Assembly: GCF_900113275.1 (NCBI RefSeq)
Contig: NZ_FOOU01000018.1
Coordinates: 1-63,962 of the forward strand
Source of the DNA: Neptunomonas qingdaonensis
GTDB lineage: Bacteria; Pseudomonadota; Gammaproteobacteria; Pseudomonadales; Balneatricaceae
Direction: 5' to 3'
Length of the DNA stretch: 63,962 nt
Every line of letters starts with the position of its first letter. Positions within the stretch are counted from its first letter, which is position 1. This document shows, in pieces, positions 35,644-45,411 of this stretch. Below the pieces are notes generated by a model. It was given only the letters and a program-made list of their open reading frames with translations. It did not search any database and was not told the DNA's origin. The position numbers were made by a program, and so were the translations under genes.

Positions 35644-36992
35644 TGGACAGTACTAACATGAAACAGCCATGTATCAGTCAGCGTGAATTTGCTGAGCGGC
35701 GCGAACGTCTCGCTGCCCAGTTACCTGTAAATAGTATGGTTGTTGTGCCGTCAGCTGGATTGCAGCATCGCAATAGTGATGTTGAGTCCCCCTTTAGGCA
35801 GGACAGTGATTTCTATTACCTGAGCGGATTTGATGAGCCTGATGCACTGATTCTTATATCCAAAGGTAAGTCAGTCGTTGCCTATACGCTATTTTGTCAG
35901 CCACGAGATCCGCAGATGGAGATCTGGAATGGATATCGTGCCGGGCCTGAGGGTGTGCTGGTGGACTATCTTGCTGATCAGTCGTTTTCTATTGAGGAGG
36001 CTGATGAGCGTCTGCCAGAATTATTAGACGGCGTCGAATCGGTTTATTTCTGCATGGGCACTCATTACCAGACCGAAGTCCGGGTTGAGGGCTGGCTGAA
36101 ATCGATGCGTAAGAAGCGCCGTCAGGGTTTAAGTGTGCCGTCGCGATTGATCGAGCTGAGTCCGCTGTTGCATGAAATGCGCTTGTTTAAATCGGCGCAA
36201 GAGATTGAGGTGATGCGCACAGCGGGTGAAATATCAGCGCAAGGGCATGTGCGTGCCATGCAGATGTGCCGTCCTGGCTTGATGGAGTATCAGCTGGAAG
36301 CGGAAATCATGTATCACTTTATGCAGCATGGATGTCGTTTGCCGGCTTATTCCAGCATCGTTGGGGGGGGTAAAAATGCCTGTGTGCTGCATTATATTTC
36401 GAATAACGAGGTGCTTCGTGACGGTGATTTAGTGCTCATTGATGCCGGTTGTGAAATGGACTACTACGCCGGGGATATTACGCGTACTTTTCCGGTCAAC
36501 GGACATTTTTCAGATGCGCAGCGAGCCTTGTATGAGTTAGTGTTAAAGGCTCAGTTAGCCTGTTTGGCTGAGATAAAACCCGGTATTCCCTGGGAGCAGA
36601 CGCATGATATTTCGGTGAGTGTTATCACTGAAGGTTTAGTCGATCTGGGCATTCTTAAAGGAAAACCGCAGGATTTAATCGATTGCGGCGCTTACAAAGC
36701 CTTCTATATGCATCGTCTGGGTCATTGGTTGGGTATGGATGTGCATGATGTCGGTGATTACAAGATTGAGGGTGAATGGCGGTTGCTACAGCCGGGCATG
36801 GTGATGACGGTTGAACCGGGTATCTATATTGCACCTGATAATGAAAGCGTTGATGCATGCTGGCGGGGTATCGGTATTCGTATTGAAGATGATGTTTTGA
36901 TTACCGCACAGGGGTGTGAGGTGTTGACGGCGTCAGTACCTAAGACAGTGGCAGAGATTGAGGCGTTGATGGCTGTGGCGAGACACCCATGA
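35643..36992 (+). CDS. pepP: Xaa-Pro aminopeptidase PepP
   Basis: A two-metal aminopeptidase removing an N-terminal residue before proline. The 449-residue chain has an N-terminal creatinase-like domain (about 1-170) and the pita-bread catalytic domain with metal ligands in LIDAGCEMDYYAGDITRTFP (Asp, Asp), HRLGHWLGMDVHDVG (His), TVEPGIYI (Glu) and GIRIEDDVLI (Glu). The start overlaps the ygfB stop. The stop overlaps the ubiH start (ATGA). Confidence 0.95.
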   Translation: MDSTNMKQPCISQREFAERRERLAAQLPVNSMVVVPSAGLQHRNSDVESPFRQDSDFYYLSGFDEPDALILISKGKSVVAYTLFCQPRDPQMEIWNGYRAGPEGVLVDYLADQSFSIEEADERLPELLDGVESVYFCMGTHYQTEVRVEGWLKSMRKKRRQGLSVPSRLIELSPLLHEMRLFKSAQEIEVMRTAGEISAQGHVRAMQMCRPGLMEYQLEAEIMYHFMQHGCRLPAYSSIVGGGKNACVLHYISNNEVLRDGDLVLIDAGCEMDYYAGDITRTFPVNGHFSDAQRALYELVLKAQLACLAEIKPGIPWEQTHDISVSVITEGLVDLGILKGKPQDLIDCGAYKAFYMHRLGHWLGMDVHDVGDYKIEGEWRLLQPGMVMTVEPGIYIAPDNESVDACWRGIGIRIEDDVLITAQGCEVLTASVPKTVAEIEALMAVARHP

Positions 36993-38239
36993 AGACACAC
37001 TACGATATCGTTATTATTGGTGGAGGCATGGTCGGAGCAAGTCTGGCCGCTGCGTTATTGCCGATTGCCAAAGAGCTTGATCTTCAGGTTGCTGTGGTTG
37101 AATCGATGCCTATGCCGACAGATGATCTGAGTCACTATCAGCCTAGTTATGATGCTCGCGCGACGGCGTTGTCTTATGGCTCTCGCAAACTTTACGAACA
37201 GATTGATGTCTGGCAGGCGATTGCCGCACATGTCTCTCCTATTCAACGTATCCATGTGTCCGACAAAGGTCATTTTGGGGCGACACGCCTGAATGCTGAA
37301 GAGGAGCATGTGCCTGCACTTGGCTATGTGGTAGAAAACCATTGGCTGGGACGGGCGTTATTACATCATATACAAACACACCCGGATGCTGATCAGATAC
37401 GGTATTGCTGCCCGGCGGAGGTTGTCAGTGTTACTCCTGTAGAAAAAGGGATGCAGTTATCTATTCGATTGGGAAGTGAAACCATACAGGTGTCAGCTGA
37501 CTTGGTCGTAATGGCGGATGGTGGCCGATCAGATCTGCGAGAAAAGCTGGGTATTAGTTATCAGCAAGTGGTTTATCAGCAGCATGCGGTGGTCGCTAAT
37601 ATCAGCCCTGATCGTCCCCATCAGGAGATTGCTTATGAACGCTTTACCGATACCGGGCCGTTAGCGTTACTTCCTTTACAGGATCAGCAGGATATGGCGC
37701 GCTGTGGTTTGGTCTGGACAGTCCCTGATGCTGAGCTGGATAGCGTTATGGCGCTGGATGACGCCACGTTTATTGCTCGCGTTCAGGAGCGTTTCGGCTA
37801 TCGTGCCGGGCTGTTTATTCATGTCGGTGAGCGCTTTAGTTATCCGCTGAAATTGGTACTTGCGGATGAGCAGGTGCGTCCTGGGTTGGCCGTGCTGGGT
37901 AATGCCGCACATGCGCTGCATCCCATTGCCGGGCAGGGGTATAACCTTGCGTTACGCGGTGTGGTTGAACTGGCTCAGTTCATTATCGATGCACGGCGTG
38001 GCGGAGTGTCTGTTGGTGATGCTGAAATGTTGCAGGCTTATCATCAGTCGCGTGTGGCCGATCAGCAGAGAACCATCGGCTTAAGTGATAAAACGATGAA
38101 GCTTTTCTCTAATCGTAATCCTATGCTGGCATTAGGACGTGATCTGGGTTTGCAGCTAATGGATATCTGTCCGCCTGCTAAAACACTGTTTGCGCGTGGA
38201 GCGATGGGGCTGGATGTGCCAGCGCCACGCCTGAAATAA
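36989..38239 (+). CDS. ubiH: 2-octaprenyl-6-methoxyphenol hydroxylase UbiH
   Basis: A class A flavin hydroxylase of ubiquinone synthesis. FAD-binding IIGGGMVGASLAAALL lies at residues 9-24. The middle motif VVMADGGRSDLREKLG and the C-terminal LGNAAHALHPIAGQGYNLAL are intact. 416 residues. It overlaps pepP by 4 bp and precedes a paralogous hydroxylase gene; both act on the ubiquinone ring, in line with ubiD earlier in the window. Confidence 0.92.
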   Translation: MKTHYDIVIIGGGMVGASLAAALLPIAKELDLQVAVVESMPMPTDDLSHYQPSYDARATALSYGSRKLYEQIDVWQAIAAHVSPIQRIHVSDKGHFGATRLNAEEEHVPALGYVVENHWLGRALLHHIQTHPDADQIRYCCPAEVVSVTPVEKGMQLSIRLGSETIQVSADLVVMADGGRSDLREKLGISYQQVVYQQHAVVANISPDRPHQEIAYERFTDTGPLALLPLQDQQDMARCGLVWTVPDAELDSVMALDDATFIARVQERFGYRAGLFIHVGERFSYPLKLVLADEQVRPGLAVLGNAAHALHPIAGQGYNLALRGVVELAQFIIDARRGGVSVGDAEMLQAYHQSRVADQQRTIGLSDKTMKLFSNRNPMLALGRDLGLQLMDICPPAKTLFARGAMGLDVPAPRLK

Positions 38240-38248
38240 GGTAAAAGA

Positions 38249-39526
38249 ATGACATTACACACAGCGGATATCGTTATTGTCGGTGCAGGCATGGTCGGTT
38301 TAACGGCGGCGTTGGCGTTGTCTGAATCAGGGCTGAAAATAGTGCTGCTGGAAAATCGTGATGTTAATCCGGCGACGGCGGCTGATGAGGTTGCTGCACA
38401 ACAACCGAAGGGTTATGACCCTCGAGTCAGTGCGCTAACCTGTGCTTCTCAGCAATTACTCACGCATGTCGGCGCTTGGCCTTACATGCAGCAACTGAGG
38501 ATTAGCCCTTATACGGATATGGATGTTTGGGATGGCGAAGGGAGTGGCCATATTCACTTTTCGTCGCGTGATCTGCATGAGCTGGCGTTGGGGCATATTG
38601 TTGAAAACCGTGTCAGCGTTGCCTCCTTATATCAGGCAGCGAGTCATGTGGATAACCTGACATTGCTAGGCGGAGCCGCTGTCACTCAATTGTCGGAGCC
38701 TGAAAGTACCGGCGATACTTCTTACCGTCTTCTCAGCTGTGCAGACGGAACACAATGGCGCGCCAAACTGGTGGTTGCAGCCGATGGTGCCCTGTCAAAA
38801 ATTCGCCAGCTGGCGGCTATTCCTATGTGGGAATGGGATTATGGGCACCATGCGATCGTCACCACGGTTCGTACCGAGCAACGCCATGAGTCGACAGCAT
38901 GGCAGCGATTTACAGAAGATGGTCCTTTGGCGTTTTTACCACTGGATGATCCGCATTGCTGCTCGATTGTCTGGTCGACTTCGCCGGACCATGCGGCATC
39001 ATTAATGGAGTTAGATGACGACGCGTTTTGTGCCGCTTTAACACGTGAGTTTGAAAGTCGTTTGGGTGATGTTCTGTGGGCTGATCAGCGCTATGTTTTC
39101 CCGCTACGCCAGCGTCATGCTCAGTATTATGTGCAGCCAGGCCTGGCGGTCATTGGTGATGCGGCGCATACCATACATCCACTGGCCGGGCAGGGCGTTA
39201 ATCTGGGGTTGATGGATGCCGCTGCCTTAGCTGAGCAGGTTCTGATCGCGGTTGAGCGCGGCGAGGATATCAGTAGTGAAGCTGTGCTGAAGCGTTTTCA
39301 ACGCCAACGTCAAGGTGCTAATCTGCAGATGTCAGCCGGCATGGAGGCTTTCAAGCAGCTGTTTGGTCATCAACAACCGGTGCTTAAGTTGATCCGCAAT
39401 ATCGGTATGAATACGTTAGATAAGCTTTCACCGTTGAAGCAGCACATCGTTATGCAGGCGATGGGCTTAAGTGGTGATGTCCCATTGATGGCGAAAAGGC
39501 CGCTGGATCACAGTGAACCTCTGTAA
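38249..39526 (+). CDS. ubiI: UbiI-type FAD-dependent ubiquinone hydroxylase
   Basis: A 425-residue paralogue of UbiH with the same three motifs: IVGAGMVGLTAALALSESG near residue 10, VVAADGALSKIRQLA near 175, and IGDAAHTIHPLAGQGVNLGL near 310. Position after ubiH fits UbiI (VisC), the C5 hydroxylase. UbiF-like specificity cannot be excluded by eye. AAGGTAAAAG precedes the ATG, 9 bp after ubiH. Confidence 0.85.
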   Translation: MTLHTADIVIVGAGMVGLTAALALSESGLKIVLLENRDVNPATAADEVAAQQPKGYDPRVSALTCASQQLLTHVGAWPYMQQLRISPYTDMDVWDGEGSGHIHFSSRDLHELALGHIVENRVSVASLYQAASHVDNLTLLGGAAVTQLSEPESTGDTSYRLLSCADGTQWRAKLVVAADGALSKIRQLAAIPMWEWDYGHHAIVTTVRTEQRHESTAWQRFTEDGPLAFLPLDDPHCCSIVWSTSPDHAASLMELDDDAFCAALTREFESRLGDVLWADQRYVFPLRQRHAQYYVQPGLAVIGDAAHTIHPLAGQGVNLGLMDAAALAEQVLIAVERGEDISSEAVLKRFQRQRQGANLQMSAGMEAFKQLFGHQQPVLKLIRNIGMNTLDKLSPLKQHIVMQAMGLSGDVPLMAKRPLDHSEPL

Positions 39527-39710
39527 GCAGGGCATATGTCACAAGGTGATCTATAAGGCATAAGTAGTAGGGCTGGCATTTGAGTGCGATCAGAGATTGA
39601 TCTGTCTTTAAAATCACTATAAATTGACAACCCCTTTTTTCAGCATCCGGCTATTGGGTAGTACTGTGTGTATTAGCTGAGATGCGATAACAATAAGAGT
39701 TTTTATAACG

Positions 39711-40814
39711 ATGGCTAGTAAAACCGCTTTATACGATCAGCATTTGGCCATGGGTGCAAAAGTCGTCGACTTTGGTGGCTGGGATATGCCTTTAAATTAT
39801 GGTTCTCAGATCGAAGAGCATAATAAAGTACGCACATCCGCTGGTATGTTTGATGTGTCGCATATGACGATTGTGGATGTTACCGGTGCAGATGCCGCTG
39901 AGTATCTGCGTTATTTGCTGGCGAATGATGTCGCGCGCCTTGAAGTTAAAGGGAAAGCGCTTTACAGCGGCATGCTTAATGAAGACGGTAAGGTGATTGA
40001 TGACCTTATTGTCTATCGTATGACAGACCCGGGTGTTTCGGGCGAATGGTTTCGTGTTGTTGTTAATTGCGCTACCCGGGAAAAAGACTTGCGCTGGATG
40101 GCTGAACAGGCGGCGCGTTTTGATGTTGCTTTGACAGAGCAGCCTGAGCTGTCGATGGTCGCCATTCAGGGGCCGGAAGCCATTGTAAAAGTAAAATCTG
40201 TTCTTAATGAATCACGCGGTCGCCTGATCGATAGTCTGAGTGTCTTCCAGGGGCAGGAGTCCGAAGGTTGGTTTATCGCCAAAACCGGCTATACCGGTGA
40301 AGATGGCTTAGAAATCATAGTTCCTGAAGATGAAGTGGCTGATTTCTGGCGGGCGCTGGCTGAAGCAGGCGTTGCGCCGTGTGGTTTGGGTGCGCGGGAT
40401 ACCTTGAGGCTCGAAGCAGGTATGAATTTATACGGTGCGGATATGGATGAAAGCGTTTCGCCTTTGGTATCTGCCATGGGCTGGACGATTGCCTGGGAGC
40501 CGGAAAGCCGTAAATTCTGTGGACGTGCAGCACTGGAAGCAGAGAAGGCCGCGGGTGTCACTCAGAAACTGGTAGGCCTGGTGATGGATACGCGCGGGGT
40601 ATTGCGCGGTCAGCAGAAAGTGATCGTAGAAGGTGTTGGTGAAGGAGAGATAACCAGTGGTACATTCTCGCCTACACTGAATGTCTCCATCGCTCTGGCT
40701 CGTGTTCCAGCAGGAACAGGCGATCAGGCAGTGGTTGATCTGCGTGGGAAACAGGTACCCGTTGCAGTCGTACGCCCGCCGTTTGTGCGCAATGGCAAAA
40801 AAGTTTTTTCTTAA
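39711..40814 (+). CDS. gcvT: Aminomethyltransferase, glycine cleavage T protein
   Basis: Transfers the aminomethyl carbon from lipoyl-H protein to tetrahydrofolate, releasing ammonia. The 367-residue protein begins [28 protein letters not shown] and has the folate/substrate Asp in FDVSHM. The mid-chain [10 protein letters not shown] and [10 protein letters not shown] segments are conserved. A 184-bp leader precedes it with no glycine-riboswitch signature that I can recognise. gcvH follows after 24 bp; gcvP does not. Confidence 0.94.
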   Translation: MASKTALYDQHLAMGAKVVDFGGWDMPLNYGSQIEEHNKVRTSAGMFDVSHMTIVDVTGADAAEYLRYLLANDVARLEVKGKALYSGMLNEDGKVIDDLIVYRMTDPGVSGEWFRVVVNCATREKDLRWMAEQAARFDVALTEQPELSMVAIQGPEAIVKVKSVLNESRGRLIDSLSVFQGQESEGWFIAKTGYTGEDGLEIIVPEDEVADFWRALAEAGVAPCGLGARDTLRLEAGMNLYGADMDESVSPLVSAMGWTIAWEPESRKFCGRAALEAEKAAGVTQKLVGLVMDTRGVLRGQQKVIVEGVGEGEITSGTFSPTLNVSIALARVPAGTGDQAVVDLRGKQVPVAVVRPPFVRNGKKVFS

Positions 40815-40838
40815 CCCCTAGCATTAGGAATCGGCAAC

Positions 40839-41231
40839 ATGAGTGATATTCGTAATGAACTTAAATATGTAGCTAGTCATGAATGGATTCGTGATGAAGG
40901 TGATGGAACTGTCACTATCGGCATCACGGATCATGCACAAGAGCTTTTAGGTGATGTTGTTTTCGTAGAACTACCTGAGGTGGGTTCTGACGTTGCAACA
41001 GGAGATGATGCAGGTGTTGTTGAGTCTGTTAAAGCCGCATCTGATGTTTATGTGCCTGTTTCTGGGGAAATAGTTGAGGTCAATAATCAGCTGGAAGACT
41101 CCCCTGAGCTAGTGAACAGTGACCCATATGGCGATGGCTGGTTTTTTCGCATCAAGTTGTCAGATGCCAGTGAGCTGGATGATTTGCTGGATGCCGAAGC
41201 ATACGGTGAGTTATGTGAGGATGAATCCTGA
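40839..41231 (+). CDS. gcvH: Glycine cleavage H protein
   Basis: A 130-residue lipoyl carrier. The lipoylated lysine is K64 in [16 protein letters not shown]; the N-terminal [20 protein letters not shown] and C-terminal [10 protein letters not shown] are standard. AGGAATC precedes the ATG. A strong terminator 48 bp past the stop separates it from rlmI. Confidence 0.96.
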   Translation: MSDIRNELKYVASHEWIRDEGDGTVTIGITDHAQELLGDVVFVELPEVGSDVATGDDAGVVESVKAASDVYVPVSGEIVEVNNQLEDSPELVNSDPYGDGWFFRIKLSDASELDDLLDAEAYGELCEDES

Positions 41232-41278
41232 TCGATTCATCGCCAGCATGCGTGTAAACTACACTGCTTGATAATTCA

Positions 41279-41311
41279 CTGTCCCGGCACTTGGCCGGGA
41301 CAGTCATTTTT
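41279..41311 (+). terminator. Intrinsic terminator of gcvTH
   Basis: A perfect 10-bp stem CTGTCCCGGC / GCCGGGACAG with loop ACTTG is followed by TCATTTTTA. Confidence 0.85.
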
Positions 41312-41330
41312 ACTGTTTACAGAGAGTGCC

Positions 41331-42527
41331 ATGTCTTTAAATACGCTTATTCTCAATCAAGGTGCAGAGCGCCGTTTACGTGCCGGCCATGTATGGATTT
41401 ATAGCAACGAGGTCGATAATAAGCGCACGCCTATCAAGTCCTTCCAGTTAGGTGAGCAAGTGCTGGTTGAGGCGAGTAATGGTAAATCGCTAGGGGTCGC
41501 TTATGTGAACCCTAACACCTTGATTTGTGGACGTCTGTTGTGCCGTGATACCAAACTTAGATTGGATCGCTCTTTACTGGTGCATCGTATCAATATTGCA
41601 TTGTCATTGCGTGAGGCGTGCTTTGATAAGCCTTGCTATCGTTTAGTCTTCGGTGACAGTGATGGTTTGCCCGGATTGGTGATTGACCGTTATTTTGATA
41701 TTTTTGTGGTACAAATTTCTACGGCAGGCATGGAAGCTGTTGTTGATGAGATTATGTCAGCGCTGAATAAAATATTCACGCCGCAGGCTATCGTGCTGCG
41801 TTGCGATGGTAAAATGCGCACTACCGAAGGTTTAGAGAGTTATATCGAAGTGGCGCAGGGTGAAGTGCCTGAGTTGTGCCCGTTTGAGGAAAACGGTGTG
41901 CCGCTGTTGGCTCCTGTTTTAACGGGGCAAAAAACCGGCTGGTTTTATGATCATCGTAACAACCGTGCAGCGATGCAAAAGCATGTTAAAGGTAAGCGTG
42001 TCCTGGATCTGTTCAGTTATGTCGGCGGTTGGGGTGTACAAGCATTAGCCGCAGGAGCGACAGAAGTGATGTGTGTAGATGCTTCAGAAACGGCGTTGGA
42101 TGTCGCATTAGAAAATGCCCGCCTGAATAATGCGGAAGATCGCTTTGTCGCGCTTCAGGGAGATGCTTTTGATGCGTGTAAGGAGTTGATTCAAGAGCAG
42201 GAAAAATTTGATGTGGTGATTGTCGACCCTCCGGCGTTTATTCAGCGTCGTAAAGATATCAAAAATGGCGAGCGTGCTTACGCGCGTATCAATAATCTGG
42301 CGATGCGTTTGCTTGACCGTAATGGTGTGTTAGTGAGTGCTTCATGTTCCATGCATCTGGAGCGTGCGAGACTGATCGATATTATTCGTGCCAATGCACG
42401 TGAGCTGGATCGTACGGCGCAAATTTTTGATCAGGGGCATCAAGGGGCGGATCACCCTGTGCATCCGGCTATACCTGAAACTGATTATCTGAAATCATTC
42501 TGTGTCAGGGTGTTGCCTAGCAGCTAG
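41331..42527 (+). CDS. rlmI: 23S rRNA m5C1962 methyltransferase RlmI
   Basis: A 398-residue SAM-dependent rRNA methyltransferase. The N-terminal PUA-like domain (RRLRAGHVWIYSNEVD) precedes an EEHEP-type linker and the Rossmann domain with SAM motif VLDLFSYVGGWGVQALAAGA, the catalytic-type DVVIVDPPAFI, and SASCSMHL. I use the ATG at 41331, after AGAGAG; an upstream in-frame ATG at 41268 would run through the gcvH terminator and is rejected. Confidence 0.88.
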   Translation: MSLNTLILNQGAERRLRAGHVWIYSNEVDNKRTPIKSFQLGEQVLVEASNGKSLGVAYVNPNTLICGRLLCRDTKLRLDRSLLVHRINIALSLREACFDKPCYRLVFGDSDGLPGLVIDRYFDIFVVQISTAGMEAVVDEIMSALNKIFTPQAIVLRCDGKMRTTEGLESYIEVAQGEVPELCPFEENGVPLLAPVLTGQKTGWFYDHRNNRAAMQKHVKGKRVLDLFSYVGGWGVQALAAGATEVMCVDASETALDVALENARLNNAEDRFVALQGDAFDACKELIQEQEKFDVVIVDPPAFIQRRKDIKNGERAYARINNLAMRLLDRNGVLVSASCSMHLERARLIDIIRANARELDRTAQIFDQGHQGADHPVHPAIPETDYLKSFCVRVLPSS

Positions 42528-42560
42528 CCTACTTAGCGGGTAAATATAGAGGAACAGGAA

Positions 42561-43598
42561 ATGCATTATCGCACACTGGGAAATAGTGATCTTAAGGTTA
42601 GCCGGATCTGTCTGGGCAGCATGACCTTCGGGAATCAGAACAGCGAGTCAGAGGCGCATCAGCAGCTTGATTATGCGCTTTCTCAGGGTGTGAATTTTCT
42701 TGATCTGGCTGAAATATATCCAGTGCCAACGTCGGCTGACACGCAAGGCCGGACAGAGGAATTTGTTGGCCATTGGATGAAACAGCGAAATAATCGTCAT
42801 CAGATGGTTATCGCGACGAAGGTATCCGGGCCGGCTGAGATGGTGAAGTACCTGCGTCCGGATATCTGTTTTGATCGTCATAATATCCGCACCGCCGTTG
42901 AAGCAAGTTTGCAGCGTTTGCAGACCGATTATATCGATCTTTATCAGTTACACTGGCCTGACCGGAAAACTAATTTTTTTGGGCAGTTAGGTTATCAGCA
43001 CGATGCATCCAAAGATGGCACACCCATTCTGGAAACCCTGCAAGTACTGAAGGAGCTGGTGGACGAAGGGAAAATTCGTCATATCGGGTTGTCCAATGAA
43101 TCGCCTTGGGGCGTCATGACCTTTCTTAAATATGCTGAAATGTATCAGCTACCGCGTGTCATCAGTGTACAGAACCCATATAGTTTACTGAATCGCAGCG
43201 ATGAAATCGGTTTAACAGAAGTGTTGCAGCGAGAACGGCTGGACCTGTTGGCATATTCGCCGTTGGGTTTTGGTGTGTTGTCCGGTAAGTACCTGAATGA
43301 TCAACGCCCTCCCGGAGCACGCTTAACGCTGTTCCCAAGTTATGCCCGCTACATTACGCCTAATGGTATCAGGGCAACGCAAGCATATGTGGATCTGGCC
43401 AGAGAGTATGCTCTGGATCCTGCTCAGATGGCGTTGGCTTATGTCAACAGCCGTGCATTTGTAGGTGCTACGATTATTGGCGCGACAACGCTGTTTCAAC
43501 TGCAGGTGAATATTGCTTCTGAAGATCTTATGCTTTGTGATGAAGTGCTTCTTGCGATTGAGGCTATCCATGAAAATAATCCGAATCCTAGTCCGTAA
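42561..43598 (+). CDS. Aldo/keto reductase, Tas-like
   Basis: A 345-residue NADPH-dependent TIM-barrel reductase of the Tas/YajO group. The start MHYRTLGNSDLKVSRICLGS is typical, and the catalytic tetrad is D48 and Y53 (FLDLAEIYPVP), K in MVIATKV, and H in LYQLHWPDR. GAGGAACAGG precedes the ATG. Neighbours give no clue to its carbonyl substrate. Confidence 0.9.
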   Translation: MHYRTLGNSDLKVSRICLGSMTFGNQNSESEAHQQLDYALSQGVNFLDLAEIYPVPTSADTQGRTEEFVGHWMKQRNNRHQMVIATKVSGPAEMVKYLRPDICFDRHNIRTAVEASLQRLQTDYIDLYQLHWPDRKTNFFGQLGYQHDASKDGTPILETLQVLKELVDEGKIRHIGLSNESPWGVMTFLKYAEMYQLPRVISVQNPYSLLNRSDEIGLTEVLQRERLDLLAYSPLGFGVLSGKYLNDQRPPGARLTLFPSYARYITPNGIRATQAYVDLAREYALDPAQMALAYVNSRAFVGATIIGATTLFQLQVNIASEDLMLCDEVLLAIEAIHENNPNPSP

Positions 43599-43785
43599 TC
43601 CTGAAAAGGATTGTGTACGTTTTAAACTAGTAAAGCAGGATTTTAAATAATAAGTGCAACATTTATAGCGAAAACTTGGCTATAGTTAAACAAGACTGTC
43701 TATATTCTATTAAGCATTGTGTTGCGGCTCGACTCGGTTACTATCTACTATGCTCGGTACCAAATAATAAGAAAAGGACTTTAAA

Positions 43786-45411
43786 ATGCATAATCTACTT
43801 CAGCGGGCAGTCATTTGGCTTATGTTTGCTTTTTCGGTGCCGGTGCTCGCTGCGGATTGGGTGTATGTGGTACATCCCGGAGACACTCTCTGGGATTTTA
43901 GTATTAAAAACCTGAAGAACAGCGAGCACTGGAAAGATCTTCAGAAAATCAATTCGATTGAAAACCCTCAAAAACTGCAGCCGGGAACACGTATTCGTGT
44001 GCCGTTGGCATGGGTAAAACAAACAGCTGTTGATGCTGAGGTTGTGGCTTTGCATGGCGAGGCGTTGTTAACGCGAGCCGATAAAAGTGTGCATAAAGTT
44101 AAGATAGGTGACCATATTCGTTTAGGCGATCAGTTAGATGTAGAGCTCGCCAGTACACTGTCCGTGAAGTTCGCAGATGGTAGTGTCGCCACTGTGCATG
44201 AAAGTAGCCGGGTACAATTTAATCATTTGAGTCAATATAGTGATTCAGGGATGGTGGATACGCGCTTTCGTTTAGAGAAGGGGAGGGTAGATACGCATGC
44301 TATACCTGCGAAAGGTGCCGGATCGAGGTTCGAAATTCAAACGCCTTCAGCTATCACTGCCGTCAGAGGAACAGAGTTCAGAACCAGTGTGGTTGATTCC
44401 GACCAGATATCCAGAGTGGAAGTGCTCAAGGGTAAAGTCGCGGTAAAAGGGCAGTCAACCTCACGTGCCATACCCGCCGGTTACGGTACGCGAGTTGAAC
44501 CTCGTAAAGCACCCATAGCACCCGTAAAACTGCTGCCAGCTCCGGTGTTAGAAGATATTCCTGCTGTTGTCCGGGAGGTGGGCTGGTCACTTCGTTGGAA
44601 ACATAACCTAAAGGCAAAGTCCTACAGAATTGAATTGTCTGAAAATGCTGCTTTTGATCAATTGCTGTGGAGCCGGGTGACCGAAAATCGACAGTCGATT
44701 TTACCTGATGTAGTGGATGGGACTTATTATGTGCGTGTTCGGGGTATCGACCCGCTGGGCATTGAAGGACTCTCTAGCGTCGCTAAACTTGTACTTGATC
44801 TTCATCCCAGCCCTCCTTTTTTGATGGAGCCGGCTAATGAAGAAGTGTTCCGGAGTAAGGTACCCGTGCTTCGCTGGACTAAATCGATGGAAGCTGATGC
44901 CTATCGCCTTCAGGTATCAGGCGCGGAGGATTTTTCCGGGACGTTATTAATAGATAAAAATACTGGTTCGCAAGTATCTTATTCAGCAGAAGAGATTGTT
45001 GATATTGGTACATATTATTGGCGGGTTGCCAGTATCTCTGCTTCGCAAGAGCAGGGGCCTTTTAGTACAGTGCTTCAATTGAAGAAAGCTCCCGTACCCC
45101 AGGCACCGGAATTATCAGTATCGTCTGAGGAAAAACAAATAACTGTGTTGTTAGCGGGTGAATCAGGGCAACAGTATCAGGTACAGGTGTCTGAGTTCGC
45201 TCGGTTTAATCCGCTGTTGCTTGATCGCATAGTGGGGCCATCAGAGTTTTCTTTCGATAAATCGAACGATGTGCAATATTTTCGGGTGCGAACGATTGAG
45301 TCTGATGGCTTTGCAGGCCCGTGGAGCGCGACTCAGCAGATTTACCCAGCGCAGAATAATCGCTGGCTACACATAATAGGAATAGGCATTTTGGGAATAT
45401 TGTTTTTCTGA
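43786..45411 (+). CDS. LysM-FecR domain protein with fibronectin-like modules
   Basis: A 541-residue exported protein: signal peptide ending VPVLAADW, one LysM domain (about 24-72, WVYVVHPGDTLWDFS) that should bind peptidoglycan, a FecR domain (about 95-220, RFEIQTPSAITAVRGTEFRT), then two or three beta-rich modules resembling fibronectin type III (AYRLQVSG, TYYWRVAS, YQVQVSEF), and a hydrophobic C-terminal segment (HIIGIGILGILFF). AAGGAC precedes the ATG. The stop overlaps the start of the CHASE2-GGDEF-EAL gene (TGATG), so the two are coupled. It is probably the envelope-side partner of that sensor; the role is inferred. Confidence 0.85.
   Translation: MHNLLQRAVIWLMFAFSVPVLAADWVYVVHPGDTLWDFSIKNLKNSEHWKDLQKINSIENPQKLQPGTRIRVPLAWVKQTAVDAEVVALHGEALLTRADKSVHKVKIGDHIRLGDQLDVELASTLSVKFADGSVATVHESSRVQFNHLSQYSDSGMVDTRFRLEKGRVDTHAIPAKGAGSRFEIQTPSAITAVRGTEFRTSVVDSDQISRVEVLKGKVAVKGQSTSRAIPAGYGTRVEPRKAPIAPVKLLPAPVLEDIPAVVREVGWSLRWKHNLKAKSYRIELSENAAFDQLLWSRVTENRQSILPDVVDGTYYVRVRGIDPLGIEGLSSVAKLVLDLHPSPPFLMEPANEEVFRSKVPVLRWTKSMEADAYRLQVSGAEDFSGTLLIDKNTGSQVSYSAEEIVDIGTYYWRVASISASQEQGPFSTVLQLKKAPVPQAPELSVSSEEKQITVLLAGESGQQYQVQVSEFARFNPLLLDRIVGPSEFSFDKSNDVQYFRVRTIESDGFAGPWSATQQIYPAQNNRWLHIIGIGILGILFF

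Noticed and set aside
39527..39710. Possible glycine riboswitch before gcvT
   Set aside because: None of the tandem aptamer core sequences could be recognised, and the region is AT-rich without the paired GGAGAG-type motifs.
41268..41330. Upstream ATG for rlmI
   Set aside because: The extension would translate the gcvH terminator hairpin and has no counterpart in RlmI proteins.
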